From assembly GCA_029212415.1 (NCBI GenBank), contig JARGOF010000017.1:56549-101297 (forward strand): DNA of 44,749 nt, written 5' to 3'. The position numbers were made by a program, and so were the translations under genes. The notes beneath the pieces are model-generated. The model saw nothing but the letters and a program-made list of their open reading frames with translations, was not told the origin of the DNA and did not search any database. This document shows, in pieces, positions 1-8,325 of the stretch (positions are counted from its first letter, which is position 1; every line of letters begins with the position of its first letter). The stretch comes from Rhizobiaceae bacterium. GTDB taxonomy: Bacteria > Pseudomonadota > Alphaproteobacteria > Rhizobiales > Rhizobiaceae.

Positions 1-324
1 TTGCCATTTGCAGCATTTGATCTGGTTCGTGGCGCGACAATGCCGACGACGGCATTGGCCTGGCAGGGAATCGCCGGCATTGTGGTCTTTTCCTCCCTGC
101 TGGCATTTTCCGGATTTCAGTTCGGCTTGAGAAACCTGGGCGCATCCGTATCCGGAATATTCATGTATCTTCTACCGGTATACGGCGTTGTTCTTGCCGT
201 GATTTTCCTCGGAGAAAAACTCCATTCCTACCACTTTGCAGGGATCGCCCTGGTTCTGGGAGGCGTCTTGCTGGCCACCTTCCCGGTTGGGCGCATGCGA
301 AAAGTGCGCGTACCAACCGCCTGA
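1..324 (+). CDS. EamA/DMT-family transporter, C-terminal part
   Basis: This is the last 107 residues of a membrane transporter whose start lies before the window. About four hydrophobic segments are visible, with the arrangement typical of the second EamA repeat: a GFQFGLRNLG stretch, an FMYLLPVYGVVLAVIFLGE helix pair and a final GIALVLGGVLLA helix, followed by a short basic tail. In the DMT superfamily such proteins export small metabolites across the inner membrane, but the substrate cannot be told from this fragment. The in-frame TTG at base 1 is only the edge of the window, not a believable start. The next gene is convergent, 30 bases away. Confidence 0.8.
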   Translation: MPFAAFDLVRGATMPTTALAWQGIAGIVVFSSLLAFSGFQFGLRNLGASVSGIFMYLLPVYGVVLAVIFLGEKLHSYHFAGIALVLGGVLLATFPVGRMRKVRVPTA

Positions 325-354
325 CGTGACCTCCAGATGGCATCTTGCGCGGGG

Positions 355-1149
355 CTAACCGATTGTCGAGAGCACCGGGAATGTTTCAAGCAGCCAGAAT
401 GCCATGCTCTGCATGCCACCGGTCAGGAACAGAATGCCGGTCAGCACCAGCAGGACACCCATGATTTTCTCGACGCGGCCGAGATGGCGGCGAAAACGGG
501 TGAGAAAACGCATGAAAACGCCGGAAAATCCGGCAGCAATCCAGAATGGAATGGCGAGGCCAAGCGAGTAGGCAGCAAGCAACAAAGCCCCTGCCCCGAC
601 TGTATCCTGTGTGCCGGCGACGCCAAGGATGGCACCCAGAACCGGACCGATGCAGGGTGTCCACCCAAAGGCGAAGGCCAGTCCCATAATGTAAGCGCCG
701 GTCAGCGTTGCGGGCGTACCGCCGCCCTGGAAGCGTGCTTCCCGATTGAGAAAGCCGATGCGGAACAGCCCGATGAAATGGAGTCCCATGACAATGATGA
801 CTATGCCCGCCGCCTGTGAAAGCAGTTCCATATGGGAACGCAGCACCCCACCGATGGTCGACGCGCCCGCCCCCATTGCGATGAAGACGCTGGCAAAACC
901 GAGGGTGAAGAAGAAGGAAGCCAGCATGATGGGACGGCGTGCCTTGGCATCGCTTTTGAAGCCGGACTGGAATTCCTCGACGCTTACACCGGCCATATAG
1001 CACAGGTAGGGTGGAACCAGAGGCAAGACGCATGGCGAGAGGAAGGATAAGCCACCAGCCAGTATGGCGGCAAAAACAGAAATGTCAGCGATGTTCAAAG
1101 GTCTTTTCCGTGTTGCAGTTGCATTTGTCATAGGCAAGTTGTCGTTCAC
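355..1149 (-). CDS. ccdA: Cytochrome c biogenesis protein CcdA
   Basis: CcdA is an inner-membrane thiol-disulfide carrier that passes reducing power from cytoplasmic thioredoxin to periplasmic acceptors, including apocytochrome c. The protein has about six hydrophobic segments and the two diagnostic cysteine sites, LSPCVLPLVPPY near the N-terminus and GWTPCIGPVLGAIL in the middle. I chose a GTG start at 1149 (264 aa) because a GGTGA Shine-Dalgarno lies seven bases before it. An ATG at 1131 (258 aa) also fits the family length but lacks a well placed ribosome site. A further in-frame ATG at 1209 would add a non-conserved N-terminus. No dedicated thioredoxin partner is seen nearby. Confidence 0.88.
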   Translation of the reverse strand: MNDNLPMTNATATRKRPLNIADISVFAAILAGGLSFLSPCVLPLVPPYLCYMAGVSVEEFQSGFKSDAKARRPIMLASFFFTLGFASVFIAMGAGASTIGGVLRSHMELLSQAAGIVIIVMGLHFIGLFRIGFLNREARFQGGGTPATLTGAYIMGLAFAFGWTPCIGPVLGAILGVAGTQDTVGAGALLLAAYSLGLAIPFWIAAGFSGVFMRFLTRFRRHLGRVEKIMGVLLVLTGILFLTGGMQSMAFWLLETFPVLSTIG

Positions 1150-1279
1150 GCACCAGTCACCTTTTAGCGCGCAAAAAAGAAAATTGAAAAAGAACGAGTC
1201 GCAGACCATTTTGCGGTTGACCCATGGGGACCGCGTGCATATGTTCCGCGCAATTCTACGGGGACGTTTCGCCCCCTGG

Positions 1280-1355
1280 GAGCCGATAGCTCAGCTGGTA
1301 GAGCAACTGACTTTTAATCAGTAGGTCCAGGGTTCGAACCCCTGTCGGCTCACCA
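1280..1355 (+). tRNA. tRNA-Lys (anticodon TTT)
   Basis: A 76-base cloverleaf is visible. The acceptor arms GAGCCGA and TCGGCTC pair perfectly, the D-arm begins TAGCTCAGCTGGTAGAGCA, the anticodon arm CTGAC-TTTTAAT-CAG carries TTT, and the T-arm contains GGTTCGAACCCC. The discriminator is A and CCA is encoded. The gene stands alone; no tRNA or rRNA neighbour is present. Confidence 0.97.
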
Positions 1356-1381
1356 AATTTTCCGGTCCATACCGAAAATTT
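1355..1381 (+). terminator. AT-rich stem-loop after tRNA-Lys
   Basis: Arms AAATTTTC (1355-1362) and GAAAATTT (1374-1381) are perfectly complementary, and the stem extends by two GC pairs across a one-base bulge around the loop TCCATA. It begins at the final A of the tRNA CCA end. The position suggests a processing or termination hairpin for the tRNA transcript, but there is only a weak T-rich tail (TGGTTTGC), so intrinsic termination is an inference. Confidence 0.4.
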
Positions 1382-1531
1382 GGTTTGCATAAAGTGGCGA
1401 AGATCGGTGCATCGTGCATAAGACACGTCCATCTTCATTCCTATGCCAGCACCTGCTCTCAAAATCTGCCGCGAAACGCCGGCTTTTGCAATTGCGTCGA
1501 CGCGATGGACAGCCTCTCAACGCGCTGATCC

Positions 1532-2851
1532 TCAGAACCCGAACATACGTGGCAAGATGGTTGCGCCGCCATATTTGTGGTCATGCAGCAGCAGGACCGA
1601 CAGGGCCATGATGTGAAAGACGATCAGGATGCCCAGCGCCTGTGAGAGGTAGGTGCGGTGCAGATACAATTTGCTGCGTATGACATGCCACTGATCATTT
1701 GCGCGCTCATGGCGTTTCCAGAATTGAATCCAGGCAATGGTGCCCTCAAAGGTTACCACTTGAATCAGCGGGAACAGGATGACAGCGGCAACAGAGGGAA
1801 AGTGCCAAAAGCCACTATAGGCAAATACACAGAAATAGCCGCGTATCCTGTTTCTCAATCCGCCGACCGGGAAAAAAACCTCATCACGAAAGAACGCCAT
1901 GGCCTGAACATGCCATCGGCGCCAAAACTCCAGAATGTCGCGTGAAATTATTGGCCAATTGGAATTTTCAGGAACCCTGATCCCCATCAGCAGATTCATG
2001 CCGATCACGCCGTCACTCAGGGCCGAGATAAACAGAATGAGCCGAAACATGAAAAGGTAGAGCATCAGCCACAAGTGACCGGGATCTGCTGTCGATGCGT
2101 TTTCAAAAAGGCCTTCGGCAAAGGGACCGAAATAGCCATGCGGGTAGAAGAACTTTCGGTTTATCCAGTGGAAAATGATGAGATATTTGGTAATTCCCAG
2201 CCCGATACGAAACAGCCCCCGAAGACGGTTTTCCCAGTTAAGCCGTTGCTTGCAGGTCTCCACTTCATCATCGAACTGACGGAATTTCTGAAAGGGTCCA
2301 AACCGAAAGGATGCGAAATGGATCATGTAGAGGATGTAATGCCTGAATGCGCGGGGCTCATGGGGGGCAATATGCCCCTTGCACGCGCCATGGATATAAT
2401 GAATTGACTTGAAAACCAGAAATGCCGGCCCCCAGAAGAGCGCGACCTCGCCCCAGCTCATTTGGCCACGAAAGGGCGGTAATATGACAAAGAACACAGG
2501 CGCATAAAGGGCGTTGACACACAGCCATGCCATGACGAGCGGCAGTGTTTTCTCTCCGCGTCTGTGCGCCCAATGCGCCAAAAGACGCGACAATGCAAAG
2601 ACGAGACAGCACGCCAGGATGACCAGTATAGTGAAGATCATACCGGCGAAGACAATGAGACAGATGACGCTAAGGCACGTCAGTGCATCGCGGACCCGTG
2701 TCTGCGGCACGAATGGAACCAGGAAGGCTCCCAATATGCCTGCATTGATTGCCAGTGGTGTGCGAAACAGCTCGAGCAAAGCTATTTTGTTGACGGACAG
2801 GTCCCGTGCGGTTTCCAGTGCAAACATGCCGTAAAGTAAAAAATCCAGCAT
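1532..2851 (-). CDS. MBOAT-family membrane-bound O-acyltransferase
   Basis: A polytopic membrane protein of 439 residues. MBOAT enzymes move acyl groups onto sugars, lipids or proteins; bacterial members often acetylate exported polysaccharides (AlgI, DltB type). The family core is visible in the second half: a DILEFWRRWHVQAMAFFRDEVF segment (split here only by eye), a VGGLRN stretch, and YSGFWHFPS, which holds the invariant catalytic histidine. The last third has further hydrophobic helices. The ATG at 2851 is preferred; a TTG seven codons upstream is the only longer start and has no better ribosome site. No partner such as AlgX/AlgJ or an SGNH hydrolase is adjacent, so the acceptor is unknown. 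A surface-sugar role would fit the glycosyltransferases 6 kb away, but that link is inference. Confidence 0.85.
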   Translation of the reverse strand: MLDFLLYGMFALETARDLSVNKIALLELFRTPLAINAGILGAFLVPFVPQTRVRDALTCLSVICLIVFAGMIFTILVILACCLVFALSRLLAHWAHRRGEKTLPLVMAWLCVNALYAPVFFVILPPFRGQMSWGEVALFWGPAFLVFKSIHYIHGACKGHIAPHEPRAFRHYILYMIHFASFRFGPFQKFRQFDDEVETCKQRLNWENRLRGLFRIGLGITKYLIIFHWINRKFFYPHGYFGPFAEGLFENASTADPGHLWLMLYLFMFRLILFISALSDGVIGMNLLMGIRVPENSNWPIISRDILEFWRRWHVQAMAFFRDEVFFPVGGLRNRIRGYFCVFAYSGFWHFPSVAAVILFPLIQVVTFEGTIAWIQFWKRHERANDQWHVIRSKLYLHRTYLSQALGILIVFHIMALSVLLLHDHKYGGATILPRMFGF

Positions 2852-3305
2852 AGATATTAAGACCTGTCGCAATCCCGGGTTCGGGACTACTTTTTGGAAA
2901 ATGGACTTAAATTAAACTGCCCAAAGCCCATTTCTGGCACCGGAAAACACGGCAAGTCAACGCATTAATGGTCATATTCGGTTAACCAAACCGTCTGTGT
3001 TTCCAATATTCCGTAGAGAATACAACATAAAACCAGGCAATTCTGCATCAGTATATTTGCCTCCTTTCAGATCAATGGCCACCCACATTCTGGTGGCAGC
3101 CAAACTGGCCGCCTTTGCTTCATGTTCACGCCTGGATCTGCCGGAAACGCCGCGCAACCGTCCGTCCGATATTGTCATCGTCCAATAGACTTCAAAGCAA
3201 CTTTTGATACGTCTGGCCTGTCAGCTGTGCAAGAGCTGCTTCCAGAGGCTGACTGGCGGATTTTGGTTTCGGCTCAGGCGGTTTTGCGACGATACCGCCT
3301 GAGTT
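2852..3305. other. Intergenic region without a supported gene
   Basis: About 450 bases between the start of the MBOAT gene and the end of the XRE regulator gene, both on the minus strand. Short open frames on both strands have no ribosome site or recognisable protein family and are not reported. The region must hold the MBOAT promoter and carries the strong stem-loop at 3273-3303. Otherwise I see nothing in it. Confidence 0.6.
3273..3303 (-). terminator. Stem-loop terminator of the XRE regulator gene
   Basis: Arms CTCAGGCGGT (3273-3282) and ACCGCCTGAG (3294-3303) form a perfect 10-base-pair stem with an 11-base loop. On the minus strand it starts three bases after the TAG stop of the regulator gene (3306-3308). 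There is no clear U-run after it, so it may end transcription with help or protect the 3' end of the message. Confidence 0.6.
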
Positions 3306-4199
3306 CTAACGCGCAGGCAATTCCTTGATCTGTTGCTCGATGAACCCTGCAACCCGATCCGGGCCGTAGACCGCAATACGTATCAATTGATCAAAATGGC
3401 TGGTCAAAGCCCTGATATGTTCGACAGAATTGACGACGAGATACATGTTTCCCAGATAGACCGCAGCGCGCAAAGGTCCGAAAAGTGTGTAGGGAGCTGT
3501 ATATGCTGCCCGGCCATCGTAGAGAAAAAGCCTGAAGGTCGGATATAATTCGTCGATCAGTTCAATCATGTGATCAAGCTGCTGGCGCCGGGTATCAACG
3601 GAAATCCCCTCCCAGATACCCTGCCCCCGCGCAAACTGTTCCATACGCTGAATGGGCATGCAAACCTCAATGTCCGATTCCGGTCGGCGCGAATAGGTCA
3701 ATTGATCCTTTGCCTGCCGGTCGCGGGCCATTTGCGTATCGGAATTGTGGGCATTGAATTCGAAATTGCGAACAGCTTCAGTGCGCAGCAGATCCGGCAA
3801 GGCACTGGGTGCATAGCGTATCTTGTATCCAATGGCTTCACGGTGCCACTCGGCGATCTTGCGGCTGCCGGTTACGTCGTTGACGCGTTCGACATCCATC
3901 ATGGGAACGGTCTCTTCATCGAAGGTCTCGTTGGCAATCAAGCCCATCAACCAGTCCAGAGAAACACCGTAAGTGCGCGCAATGGCGCACAGCGTTTCGG
4001 CACGCGGCAATCGTGTCGAATCAGGCGCCAGAAACTGGCTCAACGCAGAACGGTCTATGCCGATGCTCTTTGAGAATCGGCTGAGATTGAACCCCTTCTT
4101 GGCGATCAACAACGCCATGCGATCACGAAAGACCTCCGCGACGTCGCGCTTGTCGGTGTGCTCCACTCTGTTTTGTTGTGTTTTGTCACTATTTTTCAT
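3306..4199 (-). CDS. XRE-family helix-turn-helix transcriptional regulator
   Basis: A 297-residue cytoplasmic DNA-binding protein. Residues about 25-85 form an XRE/Cro-type helix-turn-helix (LSRFSKSIGIDRSALSQFL followed by a YGVSLDWLMGL end). The remaining 200 residues form a larger, probably ligand-sensing region that I do not recognise as a named domain; it includes the stretches LFLYDGRAAYTAPYTLFGPL and AVYLGNMYLVVNS. The gene is divergent from the desaturase gene, with 117 bases between the two start codons, so it is the obvious candidate regulator of the desaturase/PhnD-like pair and of itself. A strong stem-loop ends the gene. The regulator type is clear; the signal and targets are inference. 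Confidence 0.85.
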   Translation of the reverse strand: MKNSDKTQQNRVEHTDKRDVAEVFRDRMALLIAKKGFNLSRFSKSIGIDRSALSQFLAPDSTRLPRAETLCAIARTYGVSLDWLMGLIANETFDEETVPMMDVERVNDVTGSRKIAEWHREAIGYKIRYAPSALPDLLRTEAVRNFEFNAHNSDTQMARDRQAKDQLTYSRRPESDIEVCMPIQRMEQFARGQGIWEGISVDTRRQQLDHMIELIDELYPTFRLFLYDGRAAYTAPYTLFGPLRAAVYLGNMYLVVNSVEHIRALTSHFDQLIRIAVYGPDRVAGFIEQQIKELPAR

Positions 4200-4316
4200 T
4201 ATCCATCACAACTCACATTATATTTGACACATTCTCACTTTTATTGGCGAATTCCCACATTGTCCAGCATAGCCCGGTTGCGGGATACTCTGATCCTGCA
4301 CACAGGGGACAATCGA
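4200..4316. promoter_or_regulatory. Divergent promoter region, XRE regulator / desaturase
   Basis: This AT-rich 117-base gap must carry promoters in both directions. A plus-strand TTGACA stands at about 4224-4229. Two copies of CTCAC (4212-4216 and 4234-4238) are 22 bases apart, roughly two helical turns, each followed by a T-rich stretch. They could be half-sites for the XRE regulator, but short direct repeats arise easily in AT-rich DNA. Confidence 0.35.
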
Positions 4317-5231
4317 ATGATTTTAAAGAACAATCTGGAGTGGCGCACTGTCGCTCTGATTATATTCTGTTACGCAATGTGGTTGCTGTTGGTTTTTGGC
4401 CTGTCTCGCTATTCGATTGTTATCGCCTGCCTGGCTTTGATCCCGGTCATTACATTGCACTCCTCACTGCAACATGAGTGCCTGCACGGACATCCCTTCC
4501 GCTGGTCTTTTCTCAATGACGCTTTGGCCTCTGTTCCAATCGGCCTGTTCATACCCTATTTGAGGTTCAAGGACTCCCATCTCAAACACCATCAGAATGC
4601 CCAGATCTGCGACCCTTTTGATGATCCGGAAAGCTGGTATCTCGAACAGGCTTTCTGGCATCGCCTGCCACGCGTTCTGAAATTTCTGTTTGATGTCAAC
4701 AATACACTTGCCGGAAGGCTCTTGCTGGGTCCGGGTTTCGTGCTTGTCCGCACTGCGATCACCGACGGTCGGGCCATGTTGCAAGGTGACAGGATGGTCC
4801 TGCGCGCCTGGGCAATCCATCTGTCCCTGCTGGTTCCTTTGGTGGTGATCATCGCACAATGGTCGCCCATGGGACTGGCAACCTACCTGCTGGCATCCTA
4901 TGGCGGCCTGTCACTGCTGATGGTGCGCACCTATCTTGAGCATCAGGCCGAAGAAAATGCCCGCGGGCGCTCCGTCATCATCGAGGACAAGAGCCTGCTG
5001 AGCCTTTTGTTTCTGAACAACAATCTGCACGCTGTTCACCACGCCTATCCTGCTGTTGCCTGGCACCAATTGCCTTCGCTTTACCAACGAAACCGCGATC
5101 GTTTCCTTGCCATGAACAAAGGCTATTATTACCGCAATTATGCGGAGATCCTTCGACAGTTCGCCTTTCGCAGAAAGGAACGGGTGCCCTTCCCGGAAAG
5201 CCTTGTTGCGGATCAAAGTCCCAAGACATGA
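4317..5231 (+). CDS. Membrane fatty acid desaturase-family protein
   Basis: A 304-residue integral membrane di-iron enzyme of the fatty acid desaturase/hydroxylase superfamily, which inserts double bonds or hydroxyl groups into acyl chains or related lipids using oxygen. All three histidine boxes are present: HECLHGH (H53, H57, H59), HLKHH (H88, H91, H92) and HAVHH (H238, H241, H242). Hydrophobic helices flank them at about 10-50 and 165-205. The start at 4317 has an AGGGG ribosome site eight bases upstream; an in-frame ATG at 4158 would run through the divergent promoter and into the regulator gene, so it is rejected. The stop overlaps the next start by four bases, implying translational coupling. 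The substrate is not evident; it could be a phospholipid acyl chain or another lipid. Confidence 0.87.
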   Translation: MILKNNLEWRTVALIIFCYAMWLLLVFGLSRYSIVIACLALIPVITLHSSLQHECLHGHPFRWSFLNDALASVPIGLFIPYLRFKDSHLKHHQNAQICDPFDDPESWYLEQAFWHRLPRVLKFLFDVNNTLAGRLLLGPGFVLVRTAITDGRAMLQGDRMVLRAWAIHLSLLVPLVVIIAQWSPMGLATYLLASYGGLSLLMVRTYLEHQAEENARGRSVIIEDKSLLSLLFLNNNLHAVHHAYPAVAWHQLPSLYQRNRDRFLAMNKGYYYRNYAEILRQFAFRRKERVPFPESLVADQSPKT

Positions 5232-6058
5232 CGCATAGTGACACCCGGACGAGTGCTGCACGTCCGATTGCCGCACTCCCCATGTACGACTGGCCTGAGC
5301 TTTTCAGCGCCCATGATGTCTATTGGTCCACTCTTGCGGAAAGCCTGAGGGCCTTTGGATTTCCAGCGCCACCAGGACTGACACGCACCATGCCGGAGGA
5401 ACTGCTGTGGCGCGATGAGCAGCTACTGCTTTCTCAAACATGCGGACTGCCTCTGGTGCGAGACCTGTCTCCTTGCGTTGAAGTGGTCGGGACACCAGCC
5501 TATGACATTGCCTGCGGGGCCGGTTCCTACTTCAGTGTGATTGTCGTCAGAGACGATAGCACAGCAGATAGAATTGATGATCTTTCTGGGCAGCGCCTTG
5601 CGTACAATTGCCGCAATTCCCAGTCTGGCTATGCAGCTCTCGCCTATATGTTGCGCGGAAAGGCACAATCCGGTCGCTCTTGCAGTGCCGCTCAATTCTT
5701 CAGCGAAAGCCGGTGCACCGGCTCGCATCGTGCTTCAATCCGTGACGTGGCCGCCGGCAAATCCGACCTTGCAGCCATTGATGCGGTGAGCTGGAAATTG
5801 GCGCTGCGCCATGAAGACGCCGCCCGGTCCCTCCGGGTTTTGGCCACGACGCCCCCGACGCCTGGATTGCCAATGATTTGCGCCAAAAGACCTGATTGGC
5901 CATCAGACCACATCCATATGGCCGTGGTCGAGGGCATGGCGGCATTGGACACGGACACAATGGATGCCTTGCTCCTGACAGGTTTTGCACAAACCACACT
6001 TGCTGATTACGCGATCATTGCGCGCAACCATGCAATCGCAAAGGATTTCACCCTGTGA
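5228..6058 (+). CDS. PhnD-like solute-binding-domain protein, no signal peptide
   Basis: A 276-residue protein with the fold signature of PhnD/phosphonate-type periplasmic binding proteins. Visible family stretches are IAALPMYDWPE at the start, LLLSQTCGLPL, a GTPAYDIACGAGSYFSV strand, NSQSGYAAL, and TGSHRASIRDVAAGKSDLAAIDA in the C-terminal lobe. Unlike true transporter subunits it has no hydrophobic leader, and no permease or ATPase gene is adjacent, so it is probably cytoplasmic. It contains seven cysteines, many for its size. Its start overlaps the desaturase stop (ATGA), which points to a shared role. It may sense or bind a small anion or lipid-head-group compound; that is inference, and no function is established by the sequence. 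Confidence 0.8.
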   Translation: MTHSDTRTSAARPIAALPMYDWPELFSAHDVYWSTLAESLRAFGFPAPPGLTRTMPEELLWRDEQLLLSQTCGLPLVRDLSPCVEVVGTPAYDIACGAGSYFSVIVVRDDSTADRIDDLSGQRLAYNCRNSQSGYAALAYMLRGKAQSGRSCSAAQFFSESRCTGSHRASIRDVAAGKSDLAAIDAVSWKLALRHEDAARSLRVLATTPPTPGLPMICAKRPDWPSDHIHMAVVEGMAALDTDTMDALLLTGFAQTTLADYAIIARNHAIAKDFTL

Positions 6059-6178
6059 TCCGCACGAGACGACGTTTGCCATGGTTTACAGTTGCCGCCG
6101 GAATGTTAGATATATGCAAAAGCTGACCAGGACTGACCCTGAACCGGCAACACCCAACGACTGAGAAAAGAGAAACCC

Positions 6179-7492
6179 ATGCCTCTCAAGCCAGCTTATG
6201 ACGCGATCATTATCGGTGCAGGAGTCATCGGCGCCTGTACTGCCTTCGAATTGGCGAAGAAGGGCTGGAAAACACTGTCGATCGACAAGTTGCCAGAGGC
6301 CGGTTACGGGTCGACCTCGGGGTCTTGCGCCATTATACGGACCTATTATTCGGCGCTGGAATCATGCGCCATCGCCTATGAAGGCTGGCACTATTGGCGT
6401 GACTGGGAGGGCTATATCGGTGTTCCCGATGAATTGGGCCTAATCAAATATCACAACACCGGCTGCCTCGTGATCAAGACTGAACACAACAATGATCTGT
6501 CCAGGGTCTGTGAAATGATGGATCGTATCGGGTGCCCCTATGAGGATGTACCGGTTGAGGCCATCAGCAAGCGTCTGCCCAATGTGGATACGCGACAATT
6601 TGAACCCGCCAAACGGCCGGAAGACGCGGGATTTGGCGAAGCAACGGGTCCGAGCGTCGGTGGGGCCGTCTTCTTTCCCAATGGCGGATATGTCAATGAT
6701 CCCAAATTGTCAGCCCATAATGCGCAAAGAGGCGCCGAGCATTTTGGCGCGGAATTCCTGTTCAATGCCGAAGTGGCCGAAATCACAAAGGACAACAACC
6801 GGATTACCGGTGTCGTGCTGAACGACGGGCGGCAGATCAGTGCGCCGGTGGTGATCAATGTCGCCGGCCCCCACTCAGCCAAAATCAACAGGATGGCCGG
6901 TGTTGAAGACGGCATGAAGATCAAGACCCGTGCCTTGCGGCATGAAGTGGCCCATGTGCCCGCACCCGATGGCATGGATTTCGAAAAGGACGGAATGGTC
7001 TATTCCGACAGCGACATTCACACCTATTGTCGTCCCGAAATAGGCAATCACATCCTCATTGGATCGGAAGACCCGGAATGCGACGGCAAAGAATGGGTAG
7101 ATGATCCCGACAACTACAATGATGATTTTTCCGAGCAATGGAATGTGCTCGTCATGCGCATGGCCCAAAGACTGCCCGGATTGCATATTCCATCAAAGAC
7201 ACGCGGCGTTGTAGCGCTCTACGATGTGACCGATGACTGGATGCCGATCTATGACCGTAGTGATGTCGACGGCTTCTACATGGCCATCGGAACGAGCGGC
7301 AATCAGTTCAAGAACGCGCCCGTTGCGGGGAAAATGATGGCCTCACTCATTGAAGCGTGTGAAAACGGTCACGATCATGATCGCGATCCTCTGCAATTTC
7401 ACCTCGATCATCTCGAAATGGATATTTCCCTCGGCAGCTTTTCGAGAAACCGTGAAATCAATCAGGATTCGAGCTTTTCCGTCATTGGGTGA
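6179..7492 (+). CDS. FAD-dependent oxidoreductase, DAO family
   Basis: A 437-residue flavoprotein of the D-amino acid oxidase/sarcosine oxidase/glycine oxidase group, which oxidises amines or amino acids and passes electrons to oxygen or another acceptor. The FAD-binding motif GAGVIG lies at residues 13-18, followed by the acidic strand end SIDK. A GGYVNDPKLSAH stretch is typical of the substrate-domain junction in DAO proteins, and the C-terminus has the usual FYMAIGTSGNQFKNAP loop near the flavin. A GAGAAAAGAGAAA purine run precedes the ATG. The gene is 120 bases after the PhnD-like gene, so co-transcription is possible but unproven. Its 3' end overlaps the convergent FkbM gene by 31 bases. 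The exact amine substrate cannot be told. Confidence 0.85.
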   Translation: MPLKPAYDAIIIGAGVIGACTAFELAKKGWKTLSIDKLPEAGYGSTSGSCAIIRTYYSALESCAIAYEGWHYWRDWEGYIGVPDELGLIKYHNTGCLVIKTEHNNDLSRVCEMMDRIGCPYEDVPVEAISKRLPNVDTRQFEPAKRPEDAGFGEATGPSVGGAVFFPNGGYVNDPKLSAHNAQRGAEHFGAEFLFNAEVAEITKDNNRITGVVLNDGRQISAPVVINVAGPHSAKINRMAGVEDGMKIKTRALRHEVAHVPAPDGMDFEKDGMVYSDSDIHTYCRPEIGNHILIGSEDPECDGKEWVDDPDNYNDDFSEQWNVLVMRMAQRLPGLHIPSKTRGVVALYDVTDDWMPIYDRSDVDGFYMAIGTSGNQFKNAPVAGKMMASLIEACENGHDHDRDPLQFHLDHLEMDISLGSFSRNREINQDSSFSVIG

Positions 7493-8325
7493 AGCAACAG
7501 GACATTTTCACCGGTGTTTCCGCCGATTGTGTAGCCGAGCGACTTGAGATGCTCGACACAATCTTCTTGCCAGTGCTCCTTCAAAACGGTCTCAATCAGC
7601 ACGGCCTTCGGCCATAGGGATTTGTTTTCGGGCGTCATGAGCGGCAGCAGCGCGCGGTCTTCAAAACCTTCAATGTCAATTTTCAAAAGGTCGACATGAT
7701 TGATCAGCCGGCTCTTCAACGCATCGGCCAAAGGCACGATCTTGATATCGACAAAAACCTTGGCGCTTGATGGATCCGGCACAATCGTTGCCGTTCCAAT
7801 GTTCGTGCCGCCATTTGAATAGAGACGCATGCGGGATTTTTCCTGTCCGACTCCCAGATTGATGGCCTCTATCGACGAAAACCCGTTGGTTTTGCTGTTG
7901 AAAGACAGTTTTGCATAGGTTCTGGGATGGGGCTCGAATGATAGAATGCGCGCCTTGTCACCGCAATTCCTGGCCACGAACAGGCTGTAGGTACCGATAT
8001 TTGCACCCACATCGACAAAGATCATACCCGGTTTGAGCAAGGGCTTGATGAGCGCGCGCTCCGGTATTTCCGGCAAGTGCCCGCGTCCAACTGCGGTTCT
8101 GTCGCAATAATTCTCCAGTGGGTAGGCCCGAATCTGGACACCTTCAATTTCGATATCGAAGGGTCCGGGAAACCGACTTGCCAGTTTTTTGCGGATGATC
8201 TTTCGATAGCTGCGAGCAATGTTCTTGTGCGTGGCAAGTGTCCAGATCAAACGGGGCACAATCCCGATCTCCCGCTTGCCGAATTCGGAAATCAGGTCCA
8301 GCTTCCGCTCCTTTTTCAACGCCAT
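7462..8325 (-). CDS. FkbM-family methyltransferase
   Basis: A 287-residue SAM-dependent methyltransferase. The SAM-binding motif VDVGANIGTYSL is at residues 104-115, followed by the acidic strand FEPHP (130-134) and an LLKIDIEGFE motif in the C-terminal half, all characteristic of the FkbM family. Members O-methylate sugars, antibiotics or other small molecules, and those beside glycosyltransferase genes commonly modify surface polysaccharide; that assignment here is inference from the glycosyltransferase cluster starting 570 bases away on the other strand. The ATG at 8325 gives a basic N-terminus. The last ten codons overlap the convergent oxidoreductase gene. Confidence 0.85.
   Translation of the reverse strand: MALKKERKLDLISEFGKREIGIVPRLIWTLATHKNIARSYRKIIRKKLASRFPGPFDIEIEGVQIRAYPLENYCDRTAVGRGHLPEIPERALIKPLLKPGMIFVDVGANIGTYSLFVARNCGDKARILSFEPHPRTYAKLSFNSKTNGFSSIEAINLGVGQEKSRMRLYSNGGTNIGTATIVPDPSSAKVFVDIKIVPLADALKSRLINHVDLLKIDIEGFEDRALLPLMTPENKSLWPKAVLIETVLKEHWQEDCVEHLKSLGYTIGGNTGENVLLLHPMTEKLES

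Noticed and set aside
337-819. Plus-strand open frame of 160 codons
   Set aside because: It is antisense to ccdA, whose motifs and membrane pattern are clear.
1280-3305. Possible integrated element at tRNA-Lys
   Set aside because: No integrase, phage gene or second copy of the tRNA 3' end is visible downstream.
4158-4316. Longer N-terminus for the desaturase
   Set aside because: It would run through the divergent promoter into the regulator gene; 4317 has a good ribosome site.
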